DNA from: Sphingopyxis sp.
GTDB lineage: Bacteria; Pseudomonadota; Alphaproteobacteria; Sphingomonadales; Sphingomonadaceae
Assembly: GCF_016704835.1 (NCBI RefSeq)
Contig: NZ_JADIZJ010000021.1
Coordinates: 310,001 to 374,000, forward strand
Reading direction: 5' to 3'
Length of the DNA: 64,000 nucleotides
In this document: in pieces, positions 34,999 to 45,181 of the stretch
Numbering within the stretch: position 1 is the first letter of the stretch
How the letters are laid out: the number at the start of each line of letters is the position of its first letter
Program-made: the position numbers and the translations under genes
The notes under the pieces: generated by a model
What the model saw: only the letters and a program-made list of their open reading frames with translations
What the model was told of the DNA's origin: nothing
Database searches by the model: none

Positions 34999-35541
34999 TC
35001 AGCGCACCCGAAAATCGCGCGGCGTAACCAGCGACAGCGCGGTGTCGCTGATCCCGGCAACCGTTTCGAGCCGCGCCACGACATCGGCACCGAGCGCAAA
35101 GCGGCGGCCCAGACATATCCTGATCACGCCACCGGTGTCGGGGTCGTCCGCCACGACAATCACCTTACCGCGCGCATCGTCGCGCCGTTCGAGCAGGCGC
35201 GCCATGTCGGAAATCGCCTCGGGCAGCGCGACGCGGCATGTCAGCTCCAGCGCCGCGGTCGCCGCAATCTCGGCCAGCGGCTGCGCCCCGCGCACCGTCA
35301 CGCGCGGCGTCTCTTCGCCTTCGAGCAGGTCGAGTTCGACCGACAGGATCGCGCAGCCACCATCGGTCGCGAGTGATTCCAGCAGTTTGCAAGTCTGTTC
35401 ATCAAAACAGCTCGACTGAAACTGCCCACTGCGGTCCGACAGCGTCAAGTTCAGGAAGCGGTTGCCGCGCTGCGACACCCGGGCCTTGGCGTTCTCCACC
35501 ATGCCCGCCATCGTCATCGGGATCCGTGTCCCCGGCGTCAT
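34999..35541 (-). CDS. dnaE: DnaE C-terminal segment in a separate frame
   Basis: 180 residues that are the missing end of DnaE: the OB domain (NAKARVSQRGNRFLNLTLSD, then SGQFQSSCFDE) and the C-terminal region that binds tau. It starts at ATG 35541, overlapping the TGA of the upstream part (ATGA). Restoring one base in the G run at 35577-35580 (CCCC on the plus strand) joins both parts into a normal DnaE of about 1163 residues, with ARTYGDICAQVEMTPGTRIP across the join. A sequencing error is likely; a true split with coupled translation is possible. Confidence 0.85.
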   Translation of the reverse strand: MTPGTRIPMTMAGMVENAKARVSQRGNRFLNLTLSDRSGQFQSSCFDEQTCKLLESLATDGGCAILSVELDLLEGEETPRVTVRGAQPLAEIAATAALELTCRVALPEAISDMARLLERRDDARGKVIVVADDPDTGGVIRICLGRRFALGADVVARLETVAGISDTALSLVTPRDFRVR

Positions 35542-38489
35542 TTCGACCTGCGCGCAGATGTCACCATAGGTCCGCGCCCCGCGCGCGCCGCGACGATCGC
35601 TTCATATTGCTCGACCGGGTGTGACGAGAAATAGAAGCCGAACGCCTCCTTTTCGCGCGTCATCCGCTCTGCGAGTGTCCAGGGCTCGGCGGTCGGCAAC
35701 TGCAGCACCGGCGCCACGTCGATGTCGCCACCGAACAGGCCGCCTTGCCCGGTCGACCGCTCGTGTGCCGACGAATTGGCGCAGGCGAGCAGACTTTCGG
35801 CTCCCGCATAGGCGCGCGGGCGGTTGGGTTCGACCCCGTCGAACGCCCCCGCCGCGGCCAGCGCCTCGATCTGCCGCCGGTTGAGCAGCTTGGGATCGAT
35901 CCGCGCCGCAAAATCGTCGAGGCTGGCAAAATCGCCCTTCGCTTGCCGTTCGGCGACCAACGCCTCCATCGCCTTTTCGCCCACACCCTTCAGCGCACCG
36001 AGCGCGAATCGCACCGTCAGGTCGTCGCCGCTCTGGCCAACCGAAAAATCGGCCTCGCTCTCATTGATCGACGGCGGCGCCACCGCGATGCCCGACCGCC
36101 GCATGTCGTCGATAAAGATCGACAATTTGTCGGTCTGATGGCTGTCGAACGACATCGACGCCGCAAAGAACTCATGCGGATAATGCGCCTTCAGCCAGGC
36201 GGTCTGATACGACAACAAGGCGTAGGCGGCGGCGTGGCTCTTGTTAAAACCATAACCCGCGAATTTGTCGATCAAATCAAACAGTTCATTCGCCGCCTTG
36301 GGAGCGATCTGGTTATGCTCGCCGCACCCTTTGACAAAGGTGTCGCGCTGCGCGTCCATTTCGGCCTGAACCTTCTTGCCCATCGCGCGGCGCAGCAGGT
36401 CGGCGCCGCCGAGGCTGTAACCGGCCAGGATCTGCGCCGCCTGCATCACCTGTTCCTGATAGACAAAGATGCCATAGGTCTCGGCGAGGATTTCCTCCAG
36501 CAGCGGGTGCGGATAGGCGATCGGCTCGCGCCCGTTCTTGCGCGCACCGAACAGCGGAATATTGTCCATCGGCCCGGGCCGATAGAGCGCGACGAGCGCG
36601 ATGATGTCGCCGAAATTCGTCGGTTTCACCGCCGACAGCGTGCGCCGCATGCCTTCGGATTCCAGCTGGAAGACCCCGACCGTTTCGCCGCGCTGCAGTA
36701 GCTCGTACACTGCCGCGTCATCCCAACTCAGCGTATCGAGATCAACGTCGATCCCGCGCAACGCGAGCAGTCGCCGCGCCTCTTTCAAAACCGACAGCGT
36801 TTTGAGCCCGAGAAAGTCGAACTTCACCAGCCCCGCGCTCTCGACATATTTCATGTCGAACTGCGTCACCGGCATGTCCGATCGCGGATCGCGATAGAGC
36901 GGCACGAGCTGGTCGAGCGGGCGGTCGCCAATCACCACCCCTGCGGCGTGGGTAGAGCTGTGCCGCGGCAGCCCTTCGAGTTGGCGCGCCATGTCGAACA
37001 GGCGCCGCACCCCGTCGTCCTGCTTATATTCGGTCATCAGCTCGGACACGCCGTTCAGCGCGCGTTCGAGCGTCCAGGGATCGGTCGGATGGTTCGGCAC
37101 CAGCTTTGCCAGCCGGTCCACCTGGCCATAACTCATCTGGAGCACGCGACCGGTATCCTTGAGCACCGCGCGCGCTTTCAGTTTCCCGAAGGTGATGATC
37201 TGCGCGACGGTGTCGCGTCCATATTTTTCCTGCACATAACGAATGACTTCGCCACGCCGTGTTTCGCAAAAATCGATGTCGAAGTCGGGCATCGACACGC
37301 GTTCCGGATTAAGGAAGCGTTCGAACAGCAGGCCGAGTTTCAAAGGGTCGAGATCGGTGATCGTCAGCGCCCACGCAACGACGCTGCCCGCGCCCGAACC
37401 GCGCCCCGGCCCAACCGGAATATCCTGCGCCTTTGCCCATTTGATGAAGTCGGCCACGATCAGGAAGTAGCCGGGGAAGCCCATCTGGGTGATCACCCCC
37501 ACCTCGAAATCGAGCCGGTCGATATAGGTCTGCCGCTCGTCGTCCGTCAGTTCGGCATAAAGCGCCAGCCGCATATCGAGCCCGTCACGCGCATCGCGCG
37601 CCAGCTGCGCCGCCTCAGCCTCGCGATCGCCCGCAAGGCTCGGCAGGATCGGGGCGCGGTTGGGCGCCATGAACGCGCAGCGCTGCGCGACCACCACACT
37701 GTTGCGCATCGCCTCGGGCAGGTCCGAAAATGCATCCTCCATCGCCTCGGCGGGCTTCAGCCACGCCTCGGGACTGCTCACCCTCCGGTCGGTGCTTTCG
37801 ACATAGGCCGACTGCGCAATGCAAAGCATCGCATCATGCGCGGGGTGAAATTGCGGTTCGACAAAGCTCGCGGGGTTGGTCGCGACCAGCGGCAGCGCGC
37901 GCGCATAGGCGAGGTCGATCAGCGCCTTTTCGGCCGCGATTTCAGCCGCATCGCCGCGCCGCGACAACTCGATATAGAGCCTCCCTGCAAACAGCGCCTC
38001 CAGCTGCTCGACATAATCATTCGCCGCGACCGCCTGCTCGCCTGCGAGCAAACGCGTCAGCGCGCCCTCGCCGCCCGCGGTCAGGCAGATCAACCCGTCG
38101 GTCCGCCCAGCCATGTCGGCCAGCGTAACGTGCGGGTCCATCTCGACCGGGCGGCCCAAATGCGCGCGCGACACCAGCGCACACAGATTGCCATACCCCG
38201 TCTCGTCCTGCGCATAGAGCGCCAGCCAGTCGATCTGTGCCGCGCCATTCGCCAGCCGCTGTCCCGGTCGCGCGACGCTGAGCAGCGCCCCGACGATCGG
38301 CTGCACCCCCGCCGCCTTGCACGCATCGCCAAACGCCATCGCGCCGTACAGCCCGTTGCGGTCGCAGATCGCAATCGCCGGAAACCCACGCTCGCGCGCC
38401 GCTTTGGCGATCGCCTTCGGCTCGATCGCCCCTTCGAGCATCGTGTAACTGGAAAAGACGCGCAGGGGGACAAAGGGGCTGTAGGCCAT
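35538..38489 (-). CDS. dnaE: DNA polymerase III alpha subunit, N-terminal 983 residues
   Basis: Replicative polymerase alpha subunit (DnaE1 type). The PHP domain (about 1-270) lacks the usual metal histidine (RVFSSYTMLEG instead of a VHS form), so its nuclease is probably inactive. The polymerase core has PGRGSGAGSVVAWAL and the catalytic MPDFDIDFCETRRGEV, followed by the helix-hairpin-helix region (LKGVGEKAMEALVAE). The frame ends at 35538 after a non-homologous tail (residues from about 968 on). The rest is encoded by the overlapping downstream frame. It is an essential gene. Confidence 0.93.
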   Translation of the reverse strand: MAYSPFVPLRVFSSYTMLEGAIEPKAIAKAARERGFPAIAICDRNGLYGAMAFGDACKAAGVQPIVGALLSVARPGQRLANGAAQIDWLALYAQDETGYGNLCALVSRAHLGRPVEMDPHVTLADMAGRTDGLICLTAGGEGALTRLLAGEQAVAANDYVEQLEALFAGRLYIELSRRGDAAEIAAEKALIDLAYARALPLVATNPASFVEPQFHPAHDAMLCIAQSAYVESTDRRVSSPEAWLKPAEAMEDAFSDLPEAMRNSVVVAQRCAFMAPNRAPILPSLAGDREAEAAQLARDARDGLDMRLALYAELTDDERQTYIDRLDFEVGVITQMGFPGYFLIVADFIKWAKAQDIPVGPGRGSGAGSVVAWALTITDLDPLKLGLLFERFLNPERVSMPDFDIDFCETRRGEVIRYVQEKYGRDTVAQIITFGKLKARAVLKDTGRVLQMSYGQVDRLAKLVPNHPTDPWTLERALNGVSELMTEYKQDDGVRRLFDMARQLEGLPRHSSTHAAGVVIGDRPLDQLVPLYRDPRSDMPVTQFDMKYVESAGLVKFDFLGLKTLSVLKEARRLLALRGIDVDLDTLSWDDAAVYELLQRGETVGVFQLESEGMRRTLSAVKPTNFGDIIALVALYRPGPMDNIPLFGARKNGREPIAYPHPLLEEILAETYGIFVYQEQVMQAAQILAGYSLGGADLLRRAMGKKVQAEMDAQRDTFVKGCGEHNQIAPKAANELFDLIDKFAGYGFNKSHAAAYALLSYQTAWLKAHYPHEFFAASMSFDSHQTDKLSIFIDDMRRSGIAVAPPSINESEADFSVGQSGDDLTVRFALGALKGVGEKAMEALVAERQAKGDFASLDDFAARIDPKLLNRRQIEALAAAGAFDGVEPNRPRAYAGAESLLACANSSAHERSTGQGGLFGGDIDVAPVLQLPTAEPWTLAERMTREKEAFGFYFSSHPVEQYEAIVAARAGRGPMVTSARRSK

Positions 38490-38541
38490 GGGGGGACGCT
38501 AACGCGGCGCTATTGATTCGACCATGGCTCGATTAACAAAA

Positions 38542-38640
38542 ATGTCATTCCGAGGAGGCGAAGGCGATGCGGCAATCTCCAGCCATCGGCCCCGCGCAAT
38601 ATCGACAGCAGGAGATAGCTTCGCTTCGCGGGCATTGACG
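38542..38640. repeat. Inverted intergenic repeat, family B
   Basis: Begins TGTCATTCCGAGGAGGCG and ends GCTTCGCGGGCATTGACG, with inner arms AATCTCC/GGAGATA. It resembles the copies at 5134-5210 and 51460-51555, and lies between dnaE and the glutathione peroxidase gene. Confidence 0.7.
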
Positions 38641-38651
38641 CGTTCGGGACG

Positions 38652-39134
38652 CTACCCCAACAATTCCTCAATCTCTTTGCGCAACTGCTCGGGTTTCGTC
38701 GTCGGCGCGTGCCGCGACGCCACCTTGCCGTCACGCCCGACCAAAAATTTCGTGAAGTTCCACTTGATCCCGCTGCCCAGCAGCCCGGTCTTTTCCTGCT
38801 TCAGATGCTTGAAGATCGGATCGGCGCCATCGCCATTGACCTCGACCTTCGCCATCACCGGAAAGCTGACGTCATAGGTCAGCGAACAGAAATTCGCGAT
38901 TTCGGCCGCATCACCCGGCTCCTGCGCCCCGAACTGGTTGCAGGGAAAGGCCAGCACCTCGAACCCGCGGTCCTTATACTCGCGGTACAGCTCCTCCAGC
39001 CCCTCATATTGCGGGGTGAAACCGCATTTCGACGCGGTATTGACGATCAGCAGCACCTTGCCGCGATAATCCGCCATCGATTGTTTGGCCCCACCGGGCA
39101 GCGGCGCCGAAAAATCATATAGGCTCATGGTCAT
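38652..39134 (-). CDS. Glutathione peroxidase family thiol peroxidase
   Basis: 160-residue peroxidase. The peroxidatic cysteine is Cys37 in NTASKCGFTPQYEGLE; the Gln and Trp partners are in AFPCNQFGAQEPG and IKWNFTKFLV. The second cysteine in FPCNQFG is typical of thioredoxin-dependent bacterial members. It starts at ATG 39134, overlapping the stop of the secreted-protein gene (ATGA), or at ATG 39128, which has better spacing from GGGGGAG. Confidence 0.95.
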   Translation of the reverse strand: MTMSLYDFSAPLPGGAKQSMADYRGKVLLIVNTASKCGFTPQYEGLEELYREYKDRGFEVLAFPCNQFGAQEPGDAAEIANFCSLTYDVSFPVMAKVEVNGDGADPIFKHLKQEKTGLLGSGIKWNFTKFLVGRDGKVASRHAPTTKPEQLRKEIEELLG

Positions 39135-39769
39135 TTCTCCCCCGCTTTTCGCGGCCTGTAGATGAAATCGAAACTCGTGCCCCACGTGAGCCCATGGTCG
39201 GTCGACTGCTCGCCACGCTGGCGCACCGATCCGTCAGGCTGCCTGCTGTATGTCATACGGATAAGCCCGTCCTGACCCTTGGCGACGACATTCGCCCAAT
39301 GGCCAGTCAGCACCATCTTGCCGCCCGCCGGTCCGCCGTCGAAATCGACCCGCGCGCCGCTGCTGTCGACCCACATCTGCCGCCAATACCGCCGTTCGCT
39401 ATCATAATGGCTGAACGATCCACCGCTGCCACCCTTCAGCGGCTTCCACGTCTCGCGGATCGCACAGCCCGTGAACATCGCCTCGATGCTGCTCGTCGCC
39501 ACCTGCGCGCTGCTGCCATTCGCATAGACATCCCACTCACCGACCCAGAAATCGAAAGCGCGATAGTCGGGCGCCGTGCAAGCCGACGCCACCAGCGGCG
39601 GCGCAGCAGGCGCCGAAACGGGCGACGGTGACGGCGGCAGCAGGATCGGCGGAGGTGGCGGCGCCGGCGACGGCGGCATCGGAATAGGCGGGGGCGGTGG
39701 TGGCGGCGACTGCGCGATTACGGCAGCGGGCGACAGCAAGATTGCGCACAGGATTGGCAGGCGTAGCAT
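39131..39769 (-). CDS. Secreted protein with proline-rich linker
   Basis: 212 residues, starting at ATG 39769 with GAGGGG upstream. A signal peptide (MLRLPILCAILLSPAAVIA) is followed by a strongly proline-rich tract at about 22-50 and then a domain of about 150 residues with FDFWVGEWDVYANG and GCAIRETWKPLKGGSG, a pattern like small DUF1579-type lipocalin-like domains. It probably resides in the periplasm or envelope. It overlaps the peroxidase gene. Confidence 0.8.
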   Translation of the reverse strand: MLRLPILCAILLSPAAVIAQSPPPPPPPIPMPPSPAPPPPPILLPPSPSPVSAPAAPPLVASACTAPDYRAFDFWVGEWDVYANGSSAQVATSSIEAMFTGCAIRETWKPLKGGSGGSFSHYDSERRYWRQMWVDSSGARVDFDGGPAGGKMVLTGHWANVVAKGQDGLIRMTYSRQPDGSVRQRGEQSTDHGLTWGTSFDFIYRPRKAGEK

Positions 39770-39803
39770 CTGGATTCCCCTCCTCTGCCCCGGCCCGCGG
39801 ACC

Positions 39804-40473
<670 letters not shown>

Positions 40474-40481
<8 letters not shown>

Positions 40482-41724
40482 AGCGCAGCACCTGTACCGG
40501 ATCGGTGTTCGCCGCCTTGAACGCGGGATAGAGCGTCGCAAGGAAGCTGAACACGACCGCCATCAGGGCGATACCGGTGATCTCAAACGGATCGGGTTTC
40601 GACGGCAACTCGGTCAGGAAACGGATCGATGGATCCCACAAAGGCTGGCCGGTTAGAAATTCGACCCCGCGCAGCACGCCCTGCCGGAAATAGAGCAGCC
40701 CGAACCCGAACGCCATCCCCATCAAAGTCCCCGCGACCCCGATCGACAGCCCGATCGCCATGAAGATGCGCAGCACCGCATCGCGCGGCGCCCCCATCGT
40801 GCGCAAAATCGCCATGTCGCGGGTCTTGGCGCGCACCAGCATGATCAGCGACGACACGATGTTGAACGCCGCGACCAGTACGATCAGCGACAGGATGACA
40901 AACATTGCGACGCGCTCGATCGACAGTGCTTCGAACAGACTGCTGTTCATCTGGCGCCAGTCCGACACCACTGCCTGCGCCGCGACCTTTTCCTTGAGCG
41001 GCGCCAATATGCGGTCAACATCGTCGGGGTCGGTCACCTTCACTTCGATCATCCCGATTTGATCCCCCGACAGCAGCAGCAGTTGCGCATCCTCCATCGG
41101 CATGACGACATACATCTTGTCGAAGTCATAGACTCCGATCTCGAACACCGCGGTCACCCGATAACTGATTTCGCGAGGTACCGTGCCAAACGGCGTTGGG
41201 CGCCCTTGCGGATTGATGATCGTCAAATTCGATCCCACCGTCGCGCCAAGGTTGCGCGCCAGTTCACTGCCGATCGCAACATTGCCGCCATTGGCGGTGA
41301 GCGTGTCGAGGCTCCCCTGTAACACCTTTCCGCCCAGCGTCTGGTTGCTCTGAATATCGGGCACCGTCATGCCGCGCACCAATATCCCCTCAACCCGCCC
41401 GCCAAAGGTCGCGAGCAGCGGCTGTTCGATGAGTGGCGTCGCCGACACCACATCGGGGGTCGCCCTCGCCTGCTTCAGCACATCGCGCCAATCGTCGAGC
41501 CGCCCCCCAAAGCCCTGCACCACGGCATGGCCGTTCAACCCGACGATCTTGTCGAACAGGTCGGCGCGCACTCCGTTCATCACGCTCATCACGATCACCA
41601 GCGCCGCAACGCCCAACGTGACGGCGACAAAGCTGAACGCCGCCGCGACAAAGATGAACCCTTCGCCCCGCTGCGGAAGCATATAGCGTTTGAAGATGGT
41701 GCGTTCGTAAGGACGCAGGATCAT
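40474..41724 (-). CDS. lolC: Lipoprotein-releasing ABC transporter permease, LolC/E family
   Basis: 416-residue permease with the Lol/MacB layout: an N-terminal helix (about 25-50), a large periplasmic domain to about 265, then three helices in the C-terminal third. The family's EFMIGWRY-like start is ERTIFKRYM here, and PGRDAV-type coupling helices are visible (MRTMGAPRDAVLRIFMA). Alphaproteobacteria usually have a single LolC/E-type permease forming a homodimer, as seems so here. Confidence 0.94.
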
Positions 41725-41898
41725 GGAGCAATCGGCCTTTGCGGCGCATGTAAGATGACACGCGTGCGGCCGCTTTAAGCAGAGCCTTCACCGCTGGCAA
41801 TGGGCGCGGGCATGAGAGTCTTTTGCGACCGATTCGCAGAATATGTTGCACAACGGCCACAGCGCAGGTCAAAAGCGCCGCCGAACGGCTTGCGCAGG
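41725..41898. other. Upstream region of lolC, no gene
   Basis: Part of a 441-nt gap between the Crp/Fnr gene and lolC. Open frames here are not protein-like. The minus-strand promoter of lolCD is expected in this stretch, but no clear -35/-10 pair stands out. Confidence 0.5.
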
Positions 41899-42060
41899 GT
41901 GACAAACGGCCCTCTTGCGCCTAGCCCGATGACTTCTGGATCAAGCGGCCCCAAGGCCCGGTTCCAGGGAGTGCAGGCCTTTCGCCGGGCCTGCAACAAA
42001 AGGGGATGGCGAGTGTTCGTCACACGCGCCCGGGTCTCGAAAGAGGCCCGGGCGTTGTGA
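41899..42060 (+). ncRNA. Candidate structured small RNA, unknown family
   Basis: Several nested pairings suggest a folded RNA on the plus strand. A hairpin at 41972-41995 (TGCAGGCC/GGCCTGCA) follows a small GGCC/GGCC stem at 41947-41958. A strong 3' hairpin at 42020-42060 has a 12-bp stem CGCCCGGGTCTC/GAGGCCCGGGCG closed by a GAAA tetraloop and extended by TCACA/TGTGA. GTGACAAAC (41899-41907) can alternatively pair with GTTCGTCAC (42015-42023). One G-U pair works only on the plus strand. It does not match tmRNA, SRP RNA or RNase P motifs I know; a 6S-like RNA cannot be excluded. Confidence 0.4.
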
Positions 42061-42072
42061 TTCCGCCGCGAA

Positions 42073-42162
42073 GCGTCGCCCCGCGAAGGCTGGGGACGCT
42101 GGCGGCTCAACCCGGAAACGCTGCGTAAACGACTGCGGCCCCCGCCTTCGCGGGGGCGACGG
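42073..42162. repeat. Inverted intergenic repeat, family C
   Basis: Ends CGTCGCCCCGCGAAGGC and GCCTTCGCGGGGGCGACG are inverted. A second copy with the same ends and a divergent centre is at 52395-52487. Confidence 0.8.
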
Positions 42163-42165
42163 CTC

Positions 42166-42849
42166 CTACCCCTCGCTCTCGCTGATATCCTCCAGCATAT
42201 CGGTATCGAGCACCCGCACCCGTCCCTGCTCGAGCGAAATGACTCCCGATTCCTCCCAGCTGCGCAGCTGGCGATTGATATGCTCGCGGCTCATCCCGGC
42301 AAAATTACCGAGTTCGGTCTGGCTGAGCTCGACGCGGTGTGACGCCTCGACATCCTTGCGGATCAGGCGTTTGAGGTAACGTGCGAGCCGCGGCCCCGAC
42401 GCATAGGCGCGGTCGCTTTCGATCGTCTGGTCGGCGGTGCGCAATCGCCGCGCCAGCTGCTGCATCAGCGACCAGGCAAATTCGGGATGGCTTGCCGCAA
42501 AATCCTTGAGCGCGTTGCGACCAAGTTGCAACGCGCTGCCGGCGCTCGTCGCGGTCACCGATGCGGTACGTTCGCCGCCATCGAGCAGCGCGATCTCGCC
42601 CAGCACAGCGCCTGGTTCGGCATAGGCCAGCACGATCTCGCGCCCGCCACCGGTCAGCATCGACACGCGTGCCGTGCCCTGGGTCAGGATCAGCATCATG
42701 TCGCCCGGGTCGCCCTGGACGAGCAATTCCTTGCCTTTGACAAAGGTGATCTGCACCGCGCGGCTGGTGATATCGGCCCAATCTTCGGCAGACAGACCTG
42801 CAAAGATGCTGTCGGGGCCTTGCAGTTCGGCGAGTCTTGCGTGATCCAT
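42166..42849 (-). CDS. Crp/Fnr family transcriptional regulator
   Basis: 227 residues: a cyclic-nucleotide-binding beta roll (about 15-140, with GDMMLILTQGTARV and GAVLGEIALLDGGERTASV), a dimer helix, and a C-terminal HTH (SQTELGNFAGMSREHINRQL). The GEIALLDGGERTAS stretch keeps the Arg and Glu of the phosphate-binding cassette, so cNMP binding is possible. There are no N-terminal Fnr cysteines. Targets are unknown. Confidence 0.93.
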   Translation of the reverse strand: MDHARLAELQGPDSIFAGLSAEDWADITSRAVQITFVKGKELLVQGDPGDMMLILTQGTARVSMLTGGGREIVLAYAEPGAVLGEIALLDGGERTASVTATSAGSALQLGRNALKDFAASHPEFAWSLMQQLARRLRTADQTIESDRAYASGPRLARYLKRLIRKDVEASHRVELSQTELGNFAGMSREHINRQLRSWEESGVISLEQGRVRVLDTDMLEDISESEG

Positions 42850-42876
42850 GCCCCTGATACCCCTCTATCCAAACGG

Positions 42877-44508
42877 TCAGACCAGCCGGCTCTGTTTCAC
42901 CGCAGCTTCGATAAAGCCCGCGAACAACGGATGCGGGTCGAACGGCTTCGATTTGAGCTCGGGATGGAACTGGACCCCGATAAACCACGGATGGTCCGGA
43001 CGCTCAACGATTTCCGGCAACATGCCGTCGGGCGACATGCCCGAAAAGACCAATCCGCCCGTCTCCAGCCGATCGCGATACGCGCCATTGACCTCATACC
43101 GATGGCGGTGACGTTCGCTGATGTCATTGGTGCCATAGACGCTCGCGACATGGCTGTTCGGCGACAATTTCGCCTCATAGGCGCCGAGCCGCATCGTGCC
43201 GCCCATATCGGTGTTGGCGCCGCGCTTTTGTAGACCTTCGGCGCTCATCCATTCGGTGATCAGTCCCACCACTGGCTCGTCGGTCTTGCCGAATTCGGTG
43301 CTCGACGCATCGGCAATACCGCTGGTGTGCCGCGCGGCCTCGATGCACGCCATTTGCATGCCCAGACATATGCCAAAGAAAGGCACGCTCCGTTCGCGCG
43401 CAAAGCGCACGCTCGAAATCTTGCCCTCGGACCCGCGCTCGCCGAACCCGCCGGGCACCAAAATGCCGTGCAGCGGTTCCAGATTCGCCGCGAGATCTTC
43501 GTCGCGTTCGAACATTTCGGCGTCGAGCCAGCGGATATTGACCTTCACCCGGTGCGCCAAACCGCCATGGACCAGCGCTTCGTTCAACGACTTATAGGCA
43601 TCGGGCAGCGACACATATTTGCCTACGACGCCGATCGTCACTTCGCCCTCGGGATGCTGCTTGCGATCCATGATGTCGTACCACCGCGACAGGTCGGGGG
43701 CGGGCGCATCATGGATCCCGAAATGCCGCAGCACTTCATTGTCGAGCCCTTCGCCATGATATTGCACCGGCACGGAATAAATGCTGTCGGCATCGAGCGC
43801 CGGGATCACCGCCTCTTTGCGCACGTTGCAAAATTGCGCGATCTTCGCACGCTCGCCGTCGGGCAGCGGCCGCTCGCAGCGGCAGAGCAGGATTTCGGGC
43901 TGGACACCGAGCGAGGCGAGTTCGCGCACGCTATGCTGCGTCGGCTTGGTCTTCAGTTCGCCGGCCGCGGCGATGTACGGCACCAGCGTGACATGGACCG
44001 ACAACGTCTTGTCGCGTCCCTCTTCGTTGCGCAGTTGGCGGATCGCTTCAATGAACGGAAGCGATTCGATGTCGCCCACGGTGCCGCCAATTTCGCACAG
44101 GACGAAATCGAGGTCGTCGAGTTCAGCGCGCGCGAACGCCTTGATCGCATCGGTGACATGCGGGACGACCTGCACCGTCGCGCCAAGATAATCGCCGCGG
44201 CGTTCCTTGGTGATGATCTGCTGATAGATGCGGCCCGAGGTGATATTGTCGCTCTGCCGCGCCGCAACGCCGGTAAAGCGTTCATAATGACCAAGATCGA
44301 GGTCGGTTTCGGCGCCGTCGTCGGTCACATAGACCTCGCCATGCTGGTACGGCGACATCGTCCCCGGATCGACGTTCAAATAGGGATCGAACTTGCGGAT
44401 CCGGACGCGATAGCCGCGCGCCTGCAACAAAGCCGCGAGGCTTGCCGCCATCAAACCTTTGCCAAGCGAGGAGACCACGCCGCCGGTGATAAAAATGAAC
44501 CGCGCCAT
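42877..44508 (-). CDS. pyrG: CTP synthase
   Basis: 543-residue amidoligase making CTP from UTP and glutamine. N-terminal synthase domain (MARFIFITGGVVSSLGKGL) and C-terminal class I glutaminase with the nucleophile in FFGICLGMQMA and the His-Glu pair in VQFHPELKSKPFDPH. Full length. It is next to secG and tpiA in the order usual for alphaproteobacteria. Confidence 0.98.
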   Translation of the reverse strand: MARFIFITGGVVSSLGKGLMAASLAALLQARGYRVRIRKFDPYLNVDPGTMSPYQHGEVYVTDDGAETDLDLGHYERFTGVAARQSDNITSGRIYQQIITKERRGDYLGATVQVVPHVTDAIKAFARAELDDLDFVLCEIGGTVGDIESLPFIEAIRQLRNEEGRDKTLSVHVTLVPYIAAAGELKTKPTQHSVRELASLGVQPEILLCRCERPLPDGERAKIAQFCNVRKEAVIPALDADSIYSVPVQYHGEGLDNEVLRHFGIHDAPAPDLSRWYDIMDRKQHPEGEVTIGVVGKYVSLPDAYKSLNEALVHGGLAHRVKVNIRWLDAEMFERDEDLAANLEPLHGILVPGGFGERGSEGKISSVRFARERSVPFFGICLGMQMACIEAARHTSGIADASSTEFGKTDEPVVGLITEWMSAEGLQKRGANTDMGGTMRLGAYEAKLSPNSHVASVYGTNDISERHRHRYEVNGAYRDRLETGGLVFSGMSPDGMLPEIVERPDHPWFIGVQFHPELKSKPFDPHPLFAGFIEAAVKQSRLV

Positions 44509-44615
44509 GGGAGGAAAGACTTACTCAACCGGAGGGGGACGGCGCAAGCCGTCGAATCGCAAACGGCGGAATATATTTCCGCCGCGCGGGCTATGCTGAA
44601 AGCCGGAGCTTTGAG

Positions 44616-45065
44616 TTATTGCTTGGCAGGAGCCTGTGCGGGGGCCGGAGCGGTTCCCTGCGTCGCCGCGGCAGCAGCCGCCGCCAGCGGATCGTCGCTC
44701 GCCGGTGCGGGCGCTGCGGTCGCGGGTGCGCCTTGTGCCGGCTGCGCCGGACCGGTCAGCGACGAGGCCGGCGCGGGACCGCTCGTCTGCGCCGATTTCG
44801 ACAGCGAGGTGTCGATCGTCGAACCGCTGCGACCGACCGAAGCCATCGCCGCCAGGACGATCGACAGGCCAACGAACAAGCAGGCCAAAATGGTCGTTGC
44901 CCGGGTCATGAAATCCGCCGCGCCGCGCGCCGACAACATCCCGCCGGGGCTGCCGCCAACCCCCAAACCGCCACCTTCCGACTTTTGCATCAGAATGACG
45001 CCGATCATCGCCGCGGCAACGAGCGCCTGCAAGACGAGAATGAAGGTGAAAAGGCTGGACATCAT
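44616..45065 (-). CDS. secG: Preprotein translocase subunit SecG
   Basis: 149 residues. Two transmembrane helices (about 3-24 and 55-76) with the conserved EGGGLGVGGSPGGMLSARG loop between them define SecG, which assists SecYE. The C-terminal half is an Ala/Pro/Ser-rich low-complexity tail, a common feature of alphaproteobacterial SecG. ATG 45065 and 45062 are alternatives after AGGAAA. The longer open frame is not used. Confidence 0.94.
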   Translation of the reverse strand: MMSSLFTFILVLQALVAAAMIGVILMQKSEGGGLGVGGSPGGMLSARGAADFMTRATTILACLFVGLSIVLAAMASVGRSGSTIDTSLSKSAQTSGPAPASSLTGPAQPAQGAPATAAPAPASDDPLAAAAAAATQGTAPAPAQAPAKQ

Positions 45066-45181
45066 ATTTTCCTGATCTTGCACGACCTCAAACGGACCGC
45101 GCCCGCGGCGCACATAGAGACGAAGCGGCCGCGCTTCAAGCATATCGTCGCCGTGCGACGATCCTCGCTGACGTGTAACGA

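Noticed and set aside
34999..38489. Error-prone DnaE2 as identity of the split polymerase
   Set aside because: The sequence layout and flanking genes fit DnaE1, and no imuA/imuB-like genes are adjacent.
36948..38516. 522-codon plus-strand open frame opposite dnaE
   Set aside because: Arg/His/Gln-rich shadow translation of the dnaE antisense strand, with no recognisable domain.
41775..42110. Minus-strand 111-codon open frame between lolC and the Crp/Fnr gene
   Set aside because: Low-complexity Arg-rich translation overlapping a strong RNA-like hairpin; no start signal or family.
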